Below, piece by piece: positions 50,023 through 58,687 of a stretch of DNA of 64,000 nt. This DNA is from Marivita sp. S6314 (GTDB lineage: Bacteria; Pseudomonadota; Alphaproteobacteria; Rhodobacterales; Rhodobacteraceae): the NCBI RefSeq assembly GCF_023015985.1, contig NZ_JALKAO010000003.1, forward strand, positions 372,001-436,000, written 5' to 3'. Position numbers and translations under genes: made by a program. The notes below the pieces were generated by a model. The model ran no database searches and was not told where the DNA came from. It saw nothing but the letters and a program-made list of their open reading frames with translations. Each line of letters begins with the position of its first letter. Positions within the stretch are counted from its first letter, which is position 1.

Positions 50023-50165
50023 GCCAACACCCAGTCCGAACGCGGGGTGCGTTGGGGCGGCGGCACGTCCGCAGTGGTGTCTATCACCGTCTGCGGATGC
50101 TCATGCATTCCAGATATCGTCATCTAACCGGTGCCAAGCGCCGGACAAAAACTGGGAGACATGTC

Positions 50166-51998
50166 ATGTCACGCCTCACACCCAAACTGCTTTTGTGCAC
50201 AACATTGGTTGCCCCATCGCTGGTCGCTGCTCAGGACATCGGCGGCACGGTTGTCGACCTTGAAGAAATCGTCGTCTTCGGCGGCCTACTTCCGACAACG
50301 CTCGACACCACCGGCGCAACCATTGACGTCGCCGAACGCGAAGACCTGACGACAGGCGGGCTGGGTGCAGCATCCGCGCTGGACGCGCTGCCCGGCGTTT
50401 CGGTGTCGGCCAATGGCGGTCTGGGCACTCGGTCGACCGTCCGCATTCGTGGTCTGGGCGGATCGTATCTCGGCGTCCGCGTTGACGGCATCGACGTGAC
50501 CGACCCGTCAAGCACGCAAACCGCGTTCAACTTTGGAACATTGCTGACCGGATCGCTGGATCGGGTCGCCGTCATCAAGGGCACGCAATCGGCGATCTAC
50601 GGCTCGGACGCCATCGGTGGCGTGATCGATGTCCAAAGCTGGCGGCCAACGCAGGACGGTGTCTCTGGCAATGCCAAGCTGGAGTTCGGCAGCTTTGAAA
50701 CGGGCGCGGCCAATGTCAGCGTCGGCTACCTTGATGATCGTGCCGAACTGGCCCTGAGCCTTGGCCGTGTGACCTCCGAAGGCTTTTCCGCGCGCGACAC
50801 AGACGATGAAAACGACGGCTTTGAACAAAGTTCGGTCAACCTCTTTGCCGCCTATCAGGTCAGCGATGCAATCCGCGTCGGGCTTTCGGGCATCTGGTCC
50901 GACAGCACCTCCGAATTTGACCGCTCAACCACCGACAGTTCCGGTGAATTCGACGAAACCCGCAAAGGGCTGCGCGTGTTCGGCGAATACCAGATCGGAT
51001 CGTGGACACATGAGTTGTCGTTCAGCTCCTACGAGGTGGATCGCTTCGATGAAGGTGGGTTCACAAAAGAATTCAACGGCCAACGCGACACCGCGGCCTA
51101 CCTCGCCACTGGCGAAATCTCTCCGACCATCGCGCTGGCCTTCGGGGCCGACTGGACCGAAGAGCGCGCCACGCTGGACGGGGCCGACTATGACGCGTCC
51201 AACACGGCGGTGTTCGGTGAAGTGAAGGCCACACCCAACGACCAGTTGGAACTGTCGCTGACCCTGCGCTACGACGACTATTCCGATTTCGACGGCCAGT
51301 TGTCCGGCCGCGCCGCCCTGTCCTATGCGTTCAATGACGCCACAACGATCCGCGCGTCGCTGGGCACCGGCTACCGCGCGCCATCGCTGTACGAACGGTT
51401 TGGCCCCTTTGCCGGATCGGGTGTGGTTGACCCCGAAGAAAGCCGGAGCTTCGATCTTGGCATCGAACACAGCTACGGCGATCGCGGATCGGTGCGGGCC
51501 ACGCTGTTCTGGTCCGAAATTGACAACCTGATCGGTTTTGGGTCATCGCCGGATTGCCTGCCGTCGCAAAGTTTTGGCTGCTACACCCAAACCGACGGAA
51601 CGGTTGAAACCAAAGGTCTGGAACTCAGCGGGTCTTACGCGCTGTCCGACCGGGTGCGGCTCTCGGGCACCTATACGCTGACCAACGCCGAAGAAGACGG
51701 CAACCGCCTGATCCGCGTGCCGCGTCACGACCTGTCGCTGGCGCTGCAAGCGGATGTCACGGATCAATTGCAGGTCGGCGTGAACATGACCCGCGTTGCC
51801 GACATTCTGGACGGCTTCGGCACCCCGACGGCACTTGATGACTACACGGTCTGGAACCTGTCAGCGCGCTACGACATCACCGACACCGCCTATGTTTACG
51901 GCGCAATCGACAACGTGGCCGACGTGTCCTACCAGACCGTTCGCGGCTTCAACGCACCCGAGCGGACCATCCGCTTTGGTGTCGAAACGTCGTTCTAA
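50166..51998 (+). CDS. btuB: TonB-dependent cobalamin receptor (BtuB-like)
   Basis: 610 residues from ATG 50166 (GGGAGA upstream); the open frame extends to 50052 but that part overlaps the riboswitch tail. Signal peptide to ~Ala20, TonB box-like EEIVVFG, a plug domain with ALPGVSVSANGGLGTRSTVRIRG, and a 22-strand barrel ending in a terminal Phe (VETSF). The riboswitch upstream makes vitamin B12 the likely substrate. Confidence 0.9.
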   Translation: MSRLTPKLLLCTTLVAPSLVAAQDIGGTVVDLEEIVVFGGLLPTTLDTTGATIDVAEREDLTTGGLGAASALDALPGVSVSANGGLGTRSTVRIRGLGGSYLGVRVDGIDVTDPSSTQTAFNFGTLLTGSLDRVAVIKGTQSAIYGSDAIGGVIDVQSWRPTQDGVSGNAKLEFGSFETGAANVSVGYLDDRAELALSLGRVTSEGFSARDTDDENDGFEQSSVNLFAAYQVSDAIRVGLSGIWSDSTSEFDRSTTDSSGEFDETRKGLRVFGEYQIGSWTHELSFSSYEVDRFDEGGFTKEFNGQRDTAAYLATGEISPTIALAFGADWTEERATLDGADYDASNTAVFGEVKATPNDQLELSLTLRYDDYSDFDGQLSGRAALSYAFNDATTIRASLGTGYRAPSLYERFGPFAGSGVVDPEESRSFDLGIEHSYGDRGSVRATLFWSEIDNLIGFGSSPDCLPSQSFGCYTQTDGTVETKGLELSGSYALSDRVRLSGTYTLTNAEEDGNRLIRVPRHDLSLALQADVTDQLQVGVNMTRVADILDGFGTPTALDDYTVWNLSARYDITDTAYVYGAIDNVADVSYQTVRGFNAPERTIRFGVETSF

Positions 51999-52001
51999 AT
52001 C

Positions 52002-52826
52002 ATGCGGCGTCTTCTGACGCTTGGCATATTCGCGTTGGCCCCCTGCTGGGCCAGCGCCTCTGACCTGCCAAAGGTGGTGTCGGTCAATCTGTGTACCGAT
52101 CAGCTTGTGATGCTGGTGGCCGATCCGGATCAGATCGTATCGCTCAGCGCCTTGTCAGACGACCCCCGGTCCTCCTCGATGGCACAGGATGCAGCCCCCT
52201 ATGCCAAGAACAACGGACGCGCCGAGGCCATTGCCATCACGCAACCCGATATCGTGGTCGCAGGCAGCTTCACGGATCCGGCCTTGCTTGGCATGCTGCG
52301 CGAGATCGACATCGACATTGCGCAATTTCCCCTGACGCGCAGGCTGGATGAGATCCCGGACCAGCTGCGCGACATGGGCAAGGTGTTGCAGCAACAGGAC
52401 CGGGCAGAGCGTTTGGCGAAAGAGGTCGAAGCAGAGCTTGCGCAGCGACGGCCCGTGTCCGACACCGCCCCCTTGGCGGCGTTTTTCTATCCCAACGGCT
52501 TCGCCTTGGGCGAAGGCACCCTCAGCCATGATATCCTGACGGCGGGCGGCGCCCGCAACCTGTCGGTGGAACTGGGGTTCAGCGGCAACGGGCGGCTGTC
52601 GCTGGAACAAGTGGTACTGAACCAGCCAGACCTGCTTGTCGGATCACCCCGATATGGCGGGTTTTCACGCTCCGAGGAAATGACAACCCATCCCGCGCTT
52701 GCGGCGTACCCCGTGCTGCACAGCACGTCTGACTGGACCTGCGGCACCCCCAACGCATTGCGCGCTGTGGCTCAAGTGGCCGAACAGGTGGCGGCGCTGC
52801 GACATTCAGAAAAGGACACGAAATGA
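52002..52826 (+). CDS. Periplasmic cobalamin-binding protein (BtuF-like)
   Basis: 274 residues with a signal peptide (to ~Ala19). Class III periplasmic binding protein fold: VVSVNLCTDQLVMLVADPDQIVSLS at the start, ITQPDIVVAG, and VVLNQPDLLVGSPRYGG near the end. 3 bp after btuB and overlapping cobO by 4 bp. No BtuC/BtuD permease or ATPase is in the window, so the transporter core must be elsewhere. Confidence 0.85.
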   Translation: MRRLLTLGIFALAPCWASASDLPKVVSVNLCTDQLVMLVADPDQIVSLSALSDDPRSSSMAQDAAPYAKNNGRAEAIAITQPDIVVAGSFTDPALLGMLREIDIDIAQFPLTRRLDEIPDQLRDMGKVLQQQDRAERLAKEVEAELAQRRPVSDTAPLAAFFYPNGFALGEGTLSHDILTAGGARNLSVELGFSGNGRLSLEQVVLNQPDLLVGSPRYGGFSRSEEMTTHPALAAYPVLHSTSDWTCGTPNALRAVAQVAEQVAALRHSEKDTK

Positions 52827-53446
52827 CCGACACAGACGCCGAGATCAACGCCCGCCACGCCGAGCGCATGAAGCGCATGCAGGCCGCGCGCAAAAAGATG
52901 ATGGCCAAGAAGACCAACAAGAAAGGTCTGATCATCATCCATACCGGCAACGGCAAAGGCAAAAGCAGTTCCGGTTTCGGCATGATCCTGCGCTGCATCG
53001 GGCACGGGTTTCCCTGTGCCGTGGTGCAATTCATCAAGGGCTCGATGCATTCTGCTGAACGCGAACTTCTGAAAGATCGGTTCTCGGATATCTGCCAGGT
53101 GCATGTCATGGGCGAAGGTTTCACTTGGGACACGCAGGACCGCGAACGCGATATCGCCGCCGCGACAAAGGCGTGGGAAAAGGCCAAGGACCTGATCCGG
53201 AACCCTGACATCAAGATGGTTCTGCTGGACGAAATCAATATCGCGCTGCGCTATGACTATCTGGATGCCGAGGAGGTCGCCGATTTCCTGCTAAATGAAA
53301 AACCCGAGATGACCCATGTGGTGCTCACCGGGCGCAATGCGCCGGACGTTTTGATCGACATCGCGGACCTCGTGTCCGAAATGAAAGAGATCAAACATCC
53401 CTTCCGCAAACAGGGCATCGCTGCGCAGCCGGGCGTGGAATACTAG
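52823..53446 (+). CDS. cobO: Cob(I)yrinic acid a,c-diamide adenosyltransferase
   Basis: 207 residues. P-loop IHTGNGKGKSSSGFGMILR (~37-55), VVQFIKG, MGEGFTWDTQDRERD and LLDEINIALRY are CobO/BtuR marks. Adds the adenosyl group to Co(I) of corrinoids in synthesis and salvage. Overlaps the BtuF-like gene by 4 bp. Confidence 0.96.
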   Translation: MTDTDAEINARHAERMKRMQAARKKMMAKKTNKKGLIIIHTGNGKGKSSSGFGMILRCIGHGFPCAVVQFIKGSMHSAERELLKDRFSDICQVHVMGEGFTWDTQDRERDIAAATKAWEKAKDLIRNPDIKMVLLDEINIALRYDYLDAEEVADFLLNEKPEMTHVVLTGRNAPDVLIDIADLVSEMKEIKHPFRKQGIAAQPGVEY

Positions 53447-53959
53447 GTGGCGTTTCTCGGGCTGGTCACGGGCGGTGCCAAATCCGGCAAAAGCCGCCAC
53501 GCCGAAACGCAGGTTTTGGCGCTGGGCGGTCCGCCGGTCTATATCGCCACAGCCGAAGCGCTGGATGCCGAAATGTCGGACCGCATCACCCAGCATCGCG
53601 TTGACCGGGGTGAGGGCTGGATCACCGTCGAGGAACCGCACAATCTGGCAGAGGCCTTGCACCGGACCGATGGCAATGGCCCGCGCTTGGTTGATTGCCT
53701 GACACTCTGGTTGTCCAACCGCGTGCTGGCCGAAGCCGACGTCTCAAAAGAACTAGCAACACTTTGCGACACGCTTCAATCACAGGCCTCTCCGGTCTGG
53801 CTGGTGACCAATGAGGTCGGGTCAGGGATTGTCCCGACCTCAAGCCTTGGCCGATCCTACCGGGATCTGTGTGGCGTGATGAACCAACGCATCGGCGCTG
53901 TGGTCGACCGGGTTGACCTTGTGGTGTGCGGTCAGGCCCTGACGATCAAAGGCGGGTGA
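53447..53959 (+). CDS. cobP: Adenosylcobinamide kinase / GTP guanylyltransferase
   Basis: 170 residues, GTG start directly after the cobO stop. P-loop VTGGAKSGKSRHAE (~8-20), then YIATAEALDAEM, DCLTLWLSN and VTNEVGSGIVP, the CobU/CobP signature. Phosphorylates adenosylcobinamide and makes AdoCbi-GDP for nucleotide-loop assembly. Last gene of the riboswitch-controlled run. Confidence 0.95.
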   Translation: MAFLGLVTGGAKSGKSRHAETQVLALGGPPVYIATAEALDAEMSDRITQHRVDRGEGWITVEEPHNLAEALHRTDGNGPRLVDCLTLWLSNRVLAEADVSKELATLCDTLQSQASPVWLVTNEVGSGIVPTSSLGRSYRDLCGVMNQRIGAVVDRVDLVVCGQALTIKGG

Positions 53960-53965
53960 CCTGAC

Positions 53966-54850
53966 CTACAACAAGTCCCAGACCTGGCGCGCGGTGTCGT
54001 CAAAACCGTCCGTATTCGCAAAGGCCGAAATCGTCAGATCCGCGATCCAGCTTTCGTCTCCGATCGGCGTCACCAATCCCGCCTCCAGTTCCGCCGCGAT
54101 GGCGGTTTTCGGCATCCAGGCAAATCCACGTCCGGCCAGCAGCCGTCGTTTGATCGCCTCCACCAGAGCATCGACATAGATAACCTCGGTGTTCATGGAT
54201 TTGCCGTCGATGGTCTGATCGACCACCATGCCCAGAAACGATGACGGCTCATAGGCCAGGTACGGGATCGTCGGTCCGGTGCTCGACGTCAGCGTCCATC
54301 CGTTGGCCCCGGCGTGTCGGGTCGATGCGACGGGGATCAGGCGGTCCACAATCAAATCCTTGCGTTCAAATGCGCGTTCATCAATCAGCGGACTGACGGT
54401 TGGGTGCGCGTAACACACCAGAATATCCACAGCGCCTTCGACCAGCAGATCGCAACAGGTAGACAGTGAATCCGACACCACCCGCGTGCGCAGATCGGGG
54501 ATCACATCTTGCACCTCTTCAATCCGCGAGGCCAGATAATTGACCGAGATCGTGTGCAAGACCGAGAACCGGATAAAACGCCGGTCCCCCCTGTCTACAT
54601 CGCGCAGGTTCTGCCGCGCTTCGGCCAGTTGCGTGCTGGCCGCCTGCGCAACCGGCAGAAACTGCATCCCCGACGCGGTCAGTTCAACCGGATAGGTCGC
54701 CCGATTGACCAGCGGCATGCCCACCCAGCTTTCAAGCGCCTTGATGCGTCGGCTAAACGCGGACTGAGTGATGTTTCTTTCATCAGCCGCCCGCGTAAAG
54801 TTTTTTGTGCGCGCGAGACACTCAAAGTCCCTGAGCCAGTTCAGATCCAT
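53966..54850 (-). CDS. LysR family transcriptional regulator
   Basis: 294 residues from ATG 54850; a TTG six codons up is less likely. HTH at ~1-60 (MDLNWLRDFECLARTKNFTRAADERNITQSAFSRRIKALE), then the type 2 periplasmic-binding effector domain (~90-290). Divergent from the betaine-type ABC genes with 209 bp between, so it probably controls them. Six bases from the convergent cobP. Confidence 0.9.
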   Translation of the reverse strand: MDLNWLRDFECLARTKNFTRAADERNITQSAFSRRIKALESWVGMPLVNRATYPVELTASGMQFLPVAQAASTQLAEARQNLRDVDRGDRRFIRFSVLHTISVNYLASRIEEVQDVIPDLRTRVVSDSLSTCCDLLVEGAVDILVCYAHPTVSPLIDERAFERKDLIVDRLIPVASTRHAGANGWTLTSSTGPTIPYLAYEPSSFLGMVVDQTIDGKSMNTEVIYVDALVEAIKRRLLAGRGFAWMPKTAIAAELEAGLVTPIGDESWIADLTISAFANTDGFDDTARQVWDLL

Positions 54851-54900
54851 TTTTGCCCCGAAAAACAAAGAGATGTTTTGACCCTAGGTTAATCTATGCA

Positions 54901-54932
54901 AATTCGGAATAGTTTAATGAATTGTTCGAATT
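54901..54932. promoter_or_regulatory. Candidate LysR operator region
   Basis: AT-rich stretch with inverted AATTCG (54901-54906) and CGAATT (54927-54932), 20-nt spacer, located ~50 bp from the lysR start. A fit to LysR-type sites is possible but unproven. Confidence 0.3.
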
Positions 54933-55059
54933 GGCGTTTCACAAAATTCGTGCCCTACGCTTGGTGCATGACGCTGCTGCCAACCACGTCACGTCTCACC
55001 CCGCTTGCGCGACAGCGCAGTCAGCGGGCGTGCACAGACACTCCAACAGAGGAAACACA

Positions 55060-56025
55060 ATGAAAAACACATTAAAAAAACTGGGCCTTGCAGCCGTGGC
55101 AAGCACCTTCGCGCTGCCCGCTCTTGCAAGTGAAGAAGTCAAAATCGGTGTGCCGTCCTGGACCGGCGCACAGGCCATCGCGCATGTGCTGGGCCATGTC
55201 GTGGAAACCCGCATCGGCGGGAAGGTCGAATATGTCCCCGGCAACAATGCCACGATCTTTCAGGCGATGGATCAGGGCAAAGGTGACATCGACGTACATC
55301 CGGATGTCTGGCTGCCCAATCAGGAAAGCTTTACCAAGCAATATGTCGATGACGCCGGCACCGTCACCCTGTCGTCGAACCCCTACCAGGGCAACCAGGG
55401 CTTCTGCGTGACCAAGGATTTCGGCGAAGCCAACAACATCACCGACATTGCAGACCTTGGCCGCCCGGACATCGCGGCGCTGATGGACAGCGATGGCAAC
55501 GGTCTGGGTGAGATGTGGATCGGCGCCCCCGGTTGGGCGTCGGCCAATGTGAACGAAGTCAAAGTCCGCGATTACGGTCTGATGGATTTCATCGAACCCA
55601 TCCGCGCCGAAGAGGCGGTCAAGACCGCGCGCATCAAGGACAGCATCGCCAAGGGTGAAGGCTATGCGTTCTATTGCTATGAACCGCACGCGGTCTGGTT
55701 CATGTTCGACGTTCAGATGCTGACCGAGCCAGCGTTCGATCCCGAAAAATACGTGATGGTGCAGCCCTCGGATGACCCGGATTGGTTCAACAAATCCATG
55801 GTCGCCACCAAAGACGCGCTGAAAGACGTGCAGATCGCGTGGTCCAACTCTCTGCCAGAGCGGTCCCCGGCGATTGCAGAGTTTTTCCAGAACTTCCAGT
55901 TGAACGCCGAAGATGTCAGCCAGCTCGCGTTTGAGATCAGCGCAAATGGCCGCGATCCGGCTGAAGTGGCCGCCGAATGGGTCAACGCCAACAGTGACCG
56001 CGTTGACGGTTGGCTGGGCCTCTGA
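55060..56025 (+). CDS. Glycine betaine/proline-type ABC transporter substrate-binding protein
   Basis: 321 residues from ATG 55060 (AGAGGAAAC upstream). Signal peptide to ~Ala23, then OpuAC domain: VKIGVPSWTGAQAIAHVLG, GDIDVHPDVWLPNQESF, APGWASANVN, and SNSLPERSPAIAEFFQNF. Trp/Tyr residues for a quaternary-amine cage are present (PDVWLP, YCYEPHAVWFMF). Ligand likely glycine betaine, proline betaine or a related quaternary amine. Upstream of the ATPase by 68 bp. Confidence 0.9.
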   Translation: MKNTLKKLGLAAVASTFALPALASEEVKIGVPSWTGAQAIAHVLGHVVETRIGGKVEYVPGNNATIFQAMDQGKGDIDVHPDVWLPNQESFTKQYVDDAGTVTLSSNPYQGNQGFCVTKDFGEANNITDIADLGRPDIAALMDSDGNGLGEMWIGAPGWASANVNEVKVRDYGLMDFIEPIRAEEAVKTARIKDSIAKGEGYAFYCYEPHAVWFMFDVQMLTEPAFDPEKYVMVQPSDDPDWFNKSMVATKDALKDVQIAWSNSLPERSPAIAEFFQNFQLNAEDVSQLAFEISANGRDPAEVAAEWVNANSDRVDGWLGL

Positions 56026-56093
56026 TCCGCTCATCCCGTGGCGTCGGCCCTCGTGGTCGGCGCCCGCACTTTCTCTGAACAAGGCGTGGCCTG

Positions 56094-57149
56094 ATGAATG
56101 ACGACACGGTCATAGAGATTTCGAACGTCTGGAAGATATTTGGGGCCAAACCCGAATTGGCGCTCAAGGCGATCCATGAACGCGGTTTGTCGAAGGCCGA
56201 GGTACTGGCCGAATTCAACGCCGTTGTGGGTGTGGCCGATGTCAGCCTTGATGTGAAACGTGGTGAGATTTTCTGCATCATGGGCCTGTCCGGAAGCGGC
56301 AAATCCACCCTTGTGCGCCACTTCAACCGCTTGCTGGAACCCACCGCTGGCAAGATCGAAATCGAAGGCACCGATGTGATGGCGCTTGGTCCGCAAGAAT
56401 TGCAGACCTTCCGCAACCGCAAGATCGGCATGGTGTTCCAGAACTTCGCGCTGATGCCGCATCGGTCGGTGCTCGACAACGTGGCGATGCCGCTGGAAAT
56501 CCGGCAGGTCGCCAAGAACGAACGCATGCGGCAGGCGGCGGCGATCCTTGATATTGTCGAACTGGGCGCATGGGGCGCGAAATTTGCGCATGAACTGTCG
56601 GGCGGGATGCAACAGCGCGTCGGCCTTGCCCGCGCGCTTGCCGCGAACCCAGACGTCCTGTTGATGGACGAACCGTTTTCTGCCCTTGATCCGCTGATCC
56701 GGCGGCAATTGCAGGACGAATTCATCCGCCTCAGCAAGATCCTCAAGAAATCGACCGTCTTCATCACCCATGATCTGGACGAGGCCGTCCGCATCGGCGA
56801 CCGCATCGCGATCATGCGCGACGGCAAGATGGTGCAGATGGGCACCGCCGAAGACATCGTGATGCACCCGGCGGACGACTACGTGGCCGATTTCGTCGCT
56901 GGTATATCGCGCCTCAAGGTCGTGCATGCCCATGCGGTGATGCAGCCCTTGGACGCCTATATCGCGGCACACGGCCCGATCCCCGCAAACGCGCCGCGCG
57001 TGAACGAGGGCGAAAACCTCAGCAACCTCATCAACCTCGCCATCGAAGACGACAATGCGATTCTTGTCGAGGATGGCGGTGTGGATGTGGGCATCATCAC
57101 CCGCGCAGACCTGTTGCGCACCGTGGTTGAAGGGACGGAAATGTCATGA
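56094..57149 (+). CDS. Quaternary-amine ABC transporter ATP-binding protein (ProV-like)
   Basis: 351 residues. Walker A GLSGSGKST (~65), signature LSGGMQQRVGLARALA, Walker B VLLMDEPFSALDP, H-loop ITHDLDEAVRIGD. The C-terminal ~80 residues resemble a CBS-type regulatory domain (GENLSNLINLAIEDDNAILVED). Such ATPases are often gated by ionic strength. Overlaps the permease by 4 bp. Confidence 0.93.
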   Translation: MNDDTVIEISNVWKIFGAKPELALKAIHERGLSKAEVLAEFNAVVGVADVSLDVKRGEIFCIMGLSGSGKSTLVRHFNRLLEPTAGKIEIEGTDVMALGPQELQTFRNRKIGMVFQNFALMPHRSVLDNVAMPLEIRQVAKNERMRQAAAILDIVELGAWGAKFAHELSGGMQQRVGLARALAANPDVLLMDEPFSALDPLIRRQLQDEFIRLSKILKKSTVFITHDLDEAVRIGDRIAIMRDGKMVQMGTAEDIVMHPADDYVADFVAGISRLKVVHAHAVMQPLDAYIAAHGPIPANAPRVNEGENLSNLINLAIEDDNAILVEDGGVDVGIITRADLLRTVVEGTEMS

Positions 57150-58687
57150 ACAAACAAGACATCAACCCGCTCGAAGACACCGAAAGCGACGCGGCGCTGG
57201 CCTATGCCGAGGAACGCCGCCAGAATATCCGCACCTTCGTGCGCACCAGCCCGGATTACTACATCCAGAACTTCGACAAGATCGGCGCATCCTCCCGGTT
57301 CACGCCAACCTTCAACCTGATGGCGGGCCTGTTCGGTCCGATCTGGTTTGGCGCACGCGGTCTGTGGTCCTGGGCCTTGCCGTTCCTGATCCTCGAAGCG
57401 CTGGCTTTTGTGCAAATCGCGCGTGGATTGTTTGGCGATCTGGCGGCGGACGCAATGGCACGGATCGCGTCGATTGAAGGCACGCTGGAGCTGCGCCGTC
57501 AGCAATTGGCGGCGGCCATTGAAAACGGGTCTGACAGGGTCGATGCCTTTCAACGCACCGTCGACTCGCTTGAGGCCAATATCGGCGGCATCCGGGAAGA
57601 GGCCGAGGCGTTGGCCGCCGAAGGCCCGACCATCGTTTTGACGGGCGTTGTCCTGTTGGTCGTGGTCAAAGCCATTCAAGCCGTCACCGCCAACTGGGCG
57701 CTTGAGGGGCGGTTTTCCGAATGGTTGTCGGACCGCACCGTCCGCTCGGGCCTGCCGCCGCAGCACATCGCGCTGAGCGCCATCTTCATGGTGCTGATCG
57801 TGTCCACCGCGATGGTGCATTACAGTTTTCCGGGGCGCTTTTCGCTGCTCAGCACCTTCCCGACCGACCCGGATATCCGCCTGACCGGGATCACATGGGT
57901 CGAAAACTTCATCGCCTGGTGCGTTCGCAATTCCGAGGCCTTCTTCGATGGTCTGACCTTCGCCATCCGGTCCCTGCTGGATGCGCTTGAGGTGATCCTT
58001 GTGCAGACCCCGTGGATCGTGATCGCCAGCCTGATCGTGTTACTGACATGGCTGACAGCGGGCCTGCGCACCGCGATCTATTCGGGCGCGTTCCTGGCCT
58101 ATATGGGCCTGCTCGGGTTCTGGGAGGCCGCGATGACCACGCTTGCCTTGCTGGGTACAGCGGCGCTTTTGTCCATCGTAATCGGTATCCCGCTGGGCAT
58201 GTTCGCCGCCCGTCGCCCCCGGTTTTATGCGTTTATCCAGCCGATCATGGACTTCATGCAAACCATGCCCGCCTTCGTCTTCATGGTCCCGGTCATCGCG
58301 TTTTTCGGTGTCGGCAAACCGGCGGCGGTGATTGTCACGATGATCTTTGGCGGCACACCCGTCGTGCGCCTGACCGTTCTGGGCCTGCGCGGTGTGCCCG
58401 AAAGCGTGCGCGAAGCCGCGATCAGTTTCGGCGCGAACAAATGGTATCTGCTGACAAAGGTGGACCTGCCGCTGGCCAGCCCGTCGATCCGCGCAGGCAT
58501 CAACCAGACGATCATGCTGTCGCTGGCGATGGTTGTGGTCGCGTCCCTCATCGGGGCCAAGGGGTTGGGCGAAGACGTGCTTGAAGCGCTGCAATACGCC
58601 AATGTGGGGCAGGGGATCCTGGCGGGCTTTGCCATCCTCTTCTGCGCCATGATCCTTGACCGTATCGTACAAGGCGCACGCAAATGA
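57146..58687 (+). CDS. Quaternary-amine ABC transporter permease (ProW-like) with N-terminal extension
   Basis: 513 residues, longer than usual ProW permeases. The C-terminal ~260 residues are a typical binding-protein-dependent permease (LALLGTAALLSIVIGIPLGM, EAA-loop VPESVREAAISFGANKWYLLTKVDLPLASPSI). The N-terminal ~230 residues are different. They comprise a DUF2628-like module (FNLMAGLFGPIWFGARGLWSWA), a helical stretch with heptad-like pattern (~110-155), and one extra membrane helix (~163-183). The role of the extension is unknown. Overlaps both neighbours by 4 bp. Confidence 0.9.
   Translation: MNKQDINPLEDTESDAALAYAEERRQNIRTFVRTSPDYYIQNFDKIGASSRFTPTFNLMAGLFGPIWFGARGLWSWALPFLILEALAFVQIARGLFGDLAADAMARIASIEGTLELRRQQLAAAIENGSDRVDAFQRTVDSLEANIGGIREEAEALAAEGPTIVLTGVVLLVVVKAIQAVTANWALEGRFSEWLSDRTVRSGLPPQHIALSAIFMVLIVSTAMVHYSFPGRFSLLSTFPTDPDIRLTGITWVENFIAWCVRNSEAFFDGLTFAIRSLLDALEVILVQTPWIVIASLIVLLTWLTAGLRTAIYSGAFLAYMGLLGFWEAAMTTLALLGTAALLSIVIGIPLGMFAARRPRFYAFIQPIMDFMQTMPAFVFMVPVIAFFGVGKPAAVIVTMIFGGTPVVRLTVLGLRGVPESVREAAISFGANKWYLLTKVDLPLASPSIRAGINQTIMLSLAMVVVASLIGAKGLGEDVLEALQYANVGQGILAGFAILFCAMILDRIVQGARK

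Noticed and set aside
49755-50123. Minus-strand ORF across the riboswitch region
   Set aside because: The plus strand carries a complete B12 riboswitch with its box; the ORF has no domain and no ribosome-binding site.
50052-50165. Longer start for the TonB receptor gene
   Set aside because: The extra residues are basic, have no signal-peptide character and overlap the riboswitch tail; ATG 50166 has GGGAGA and a normal signal peptide.
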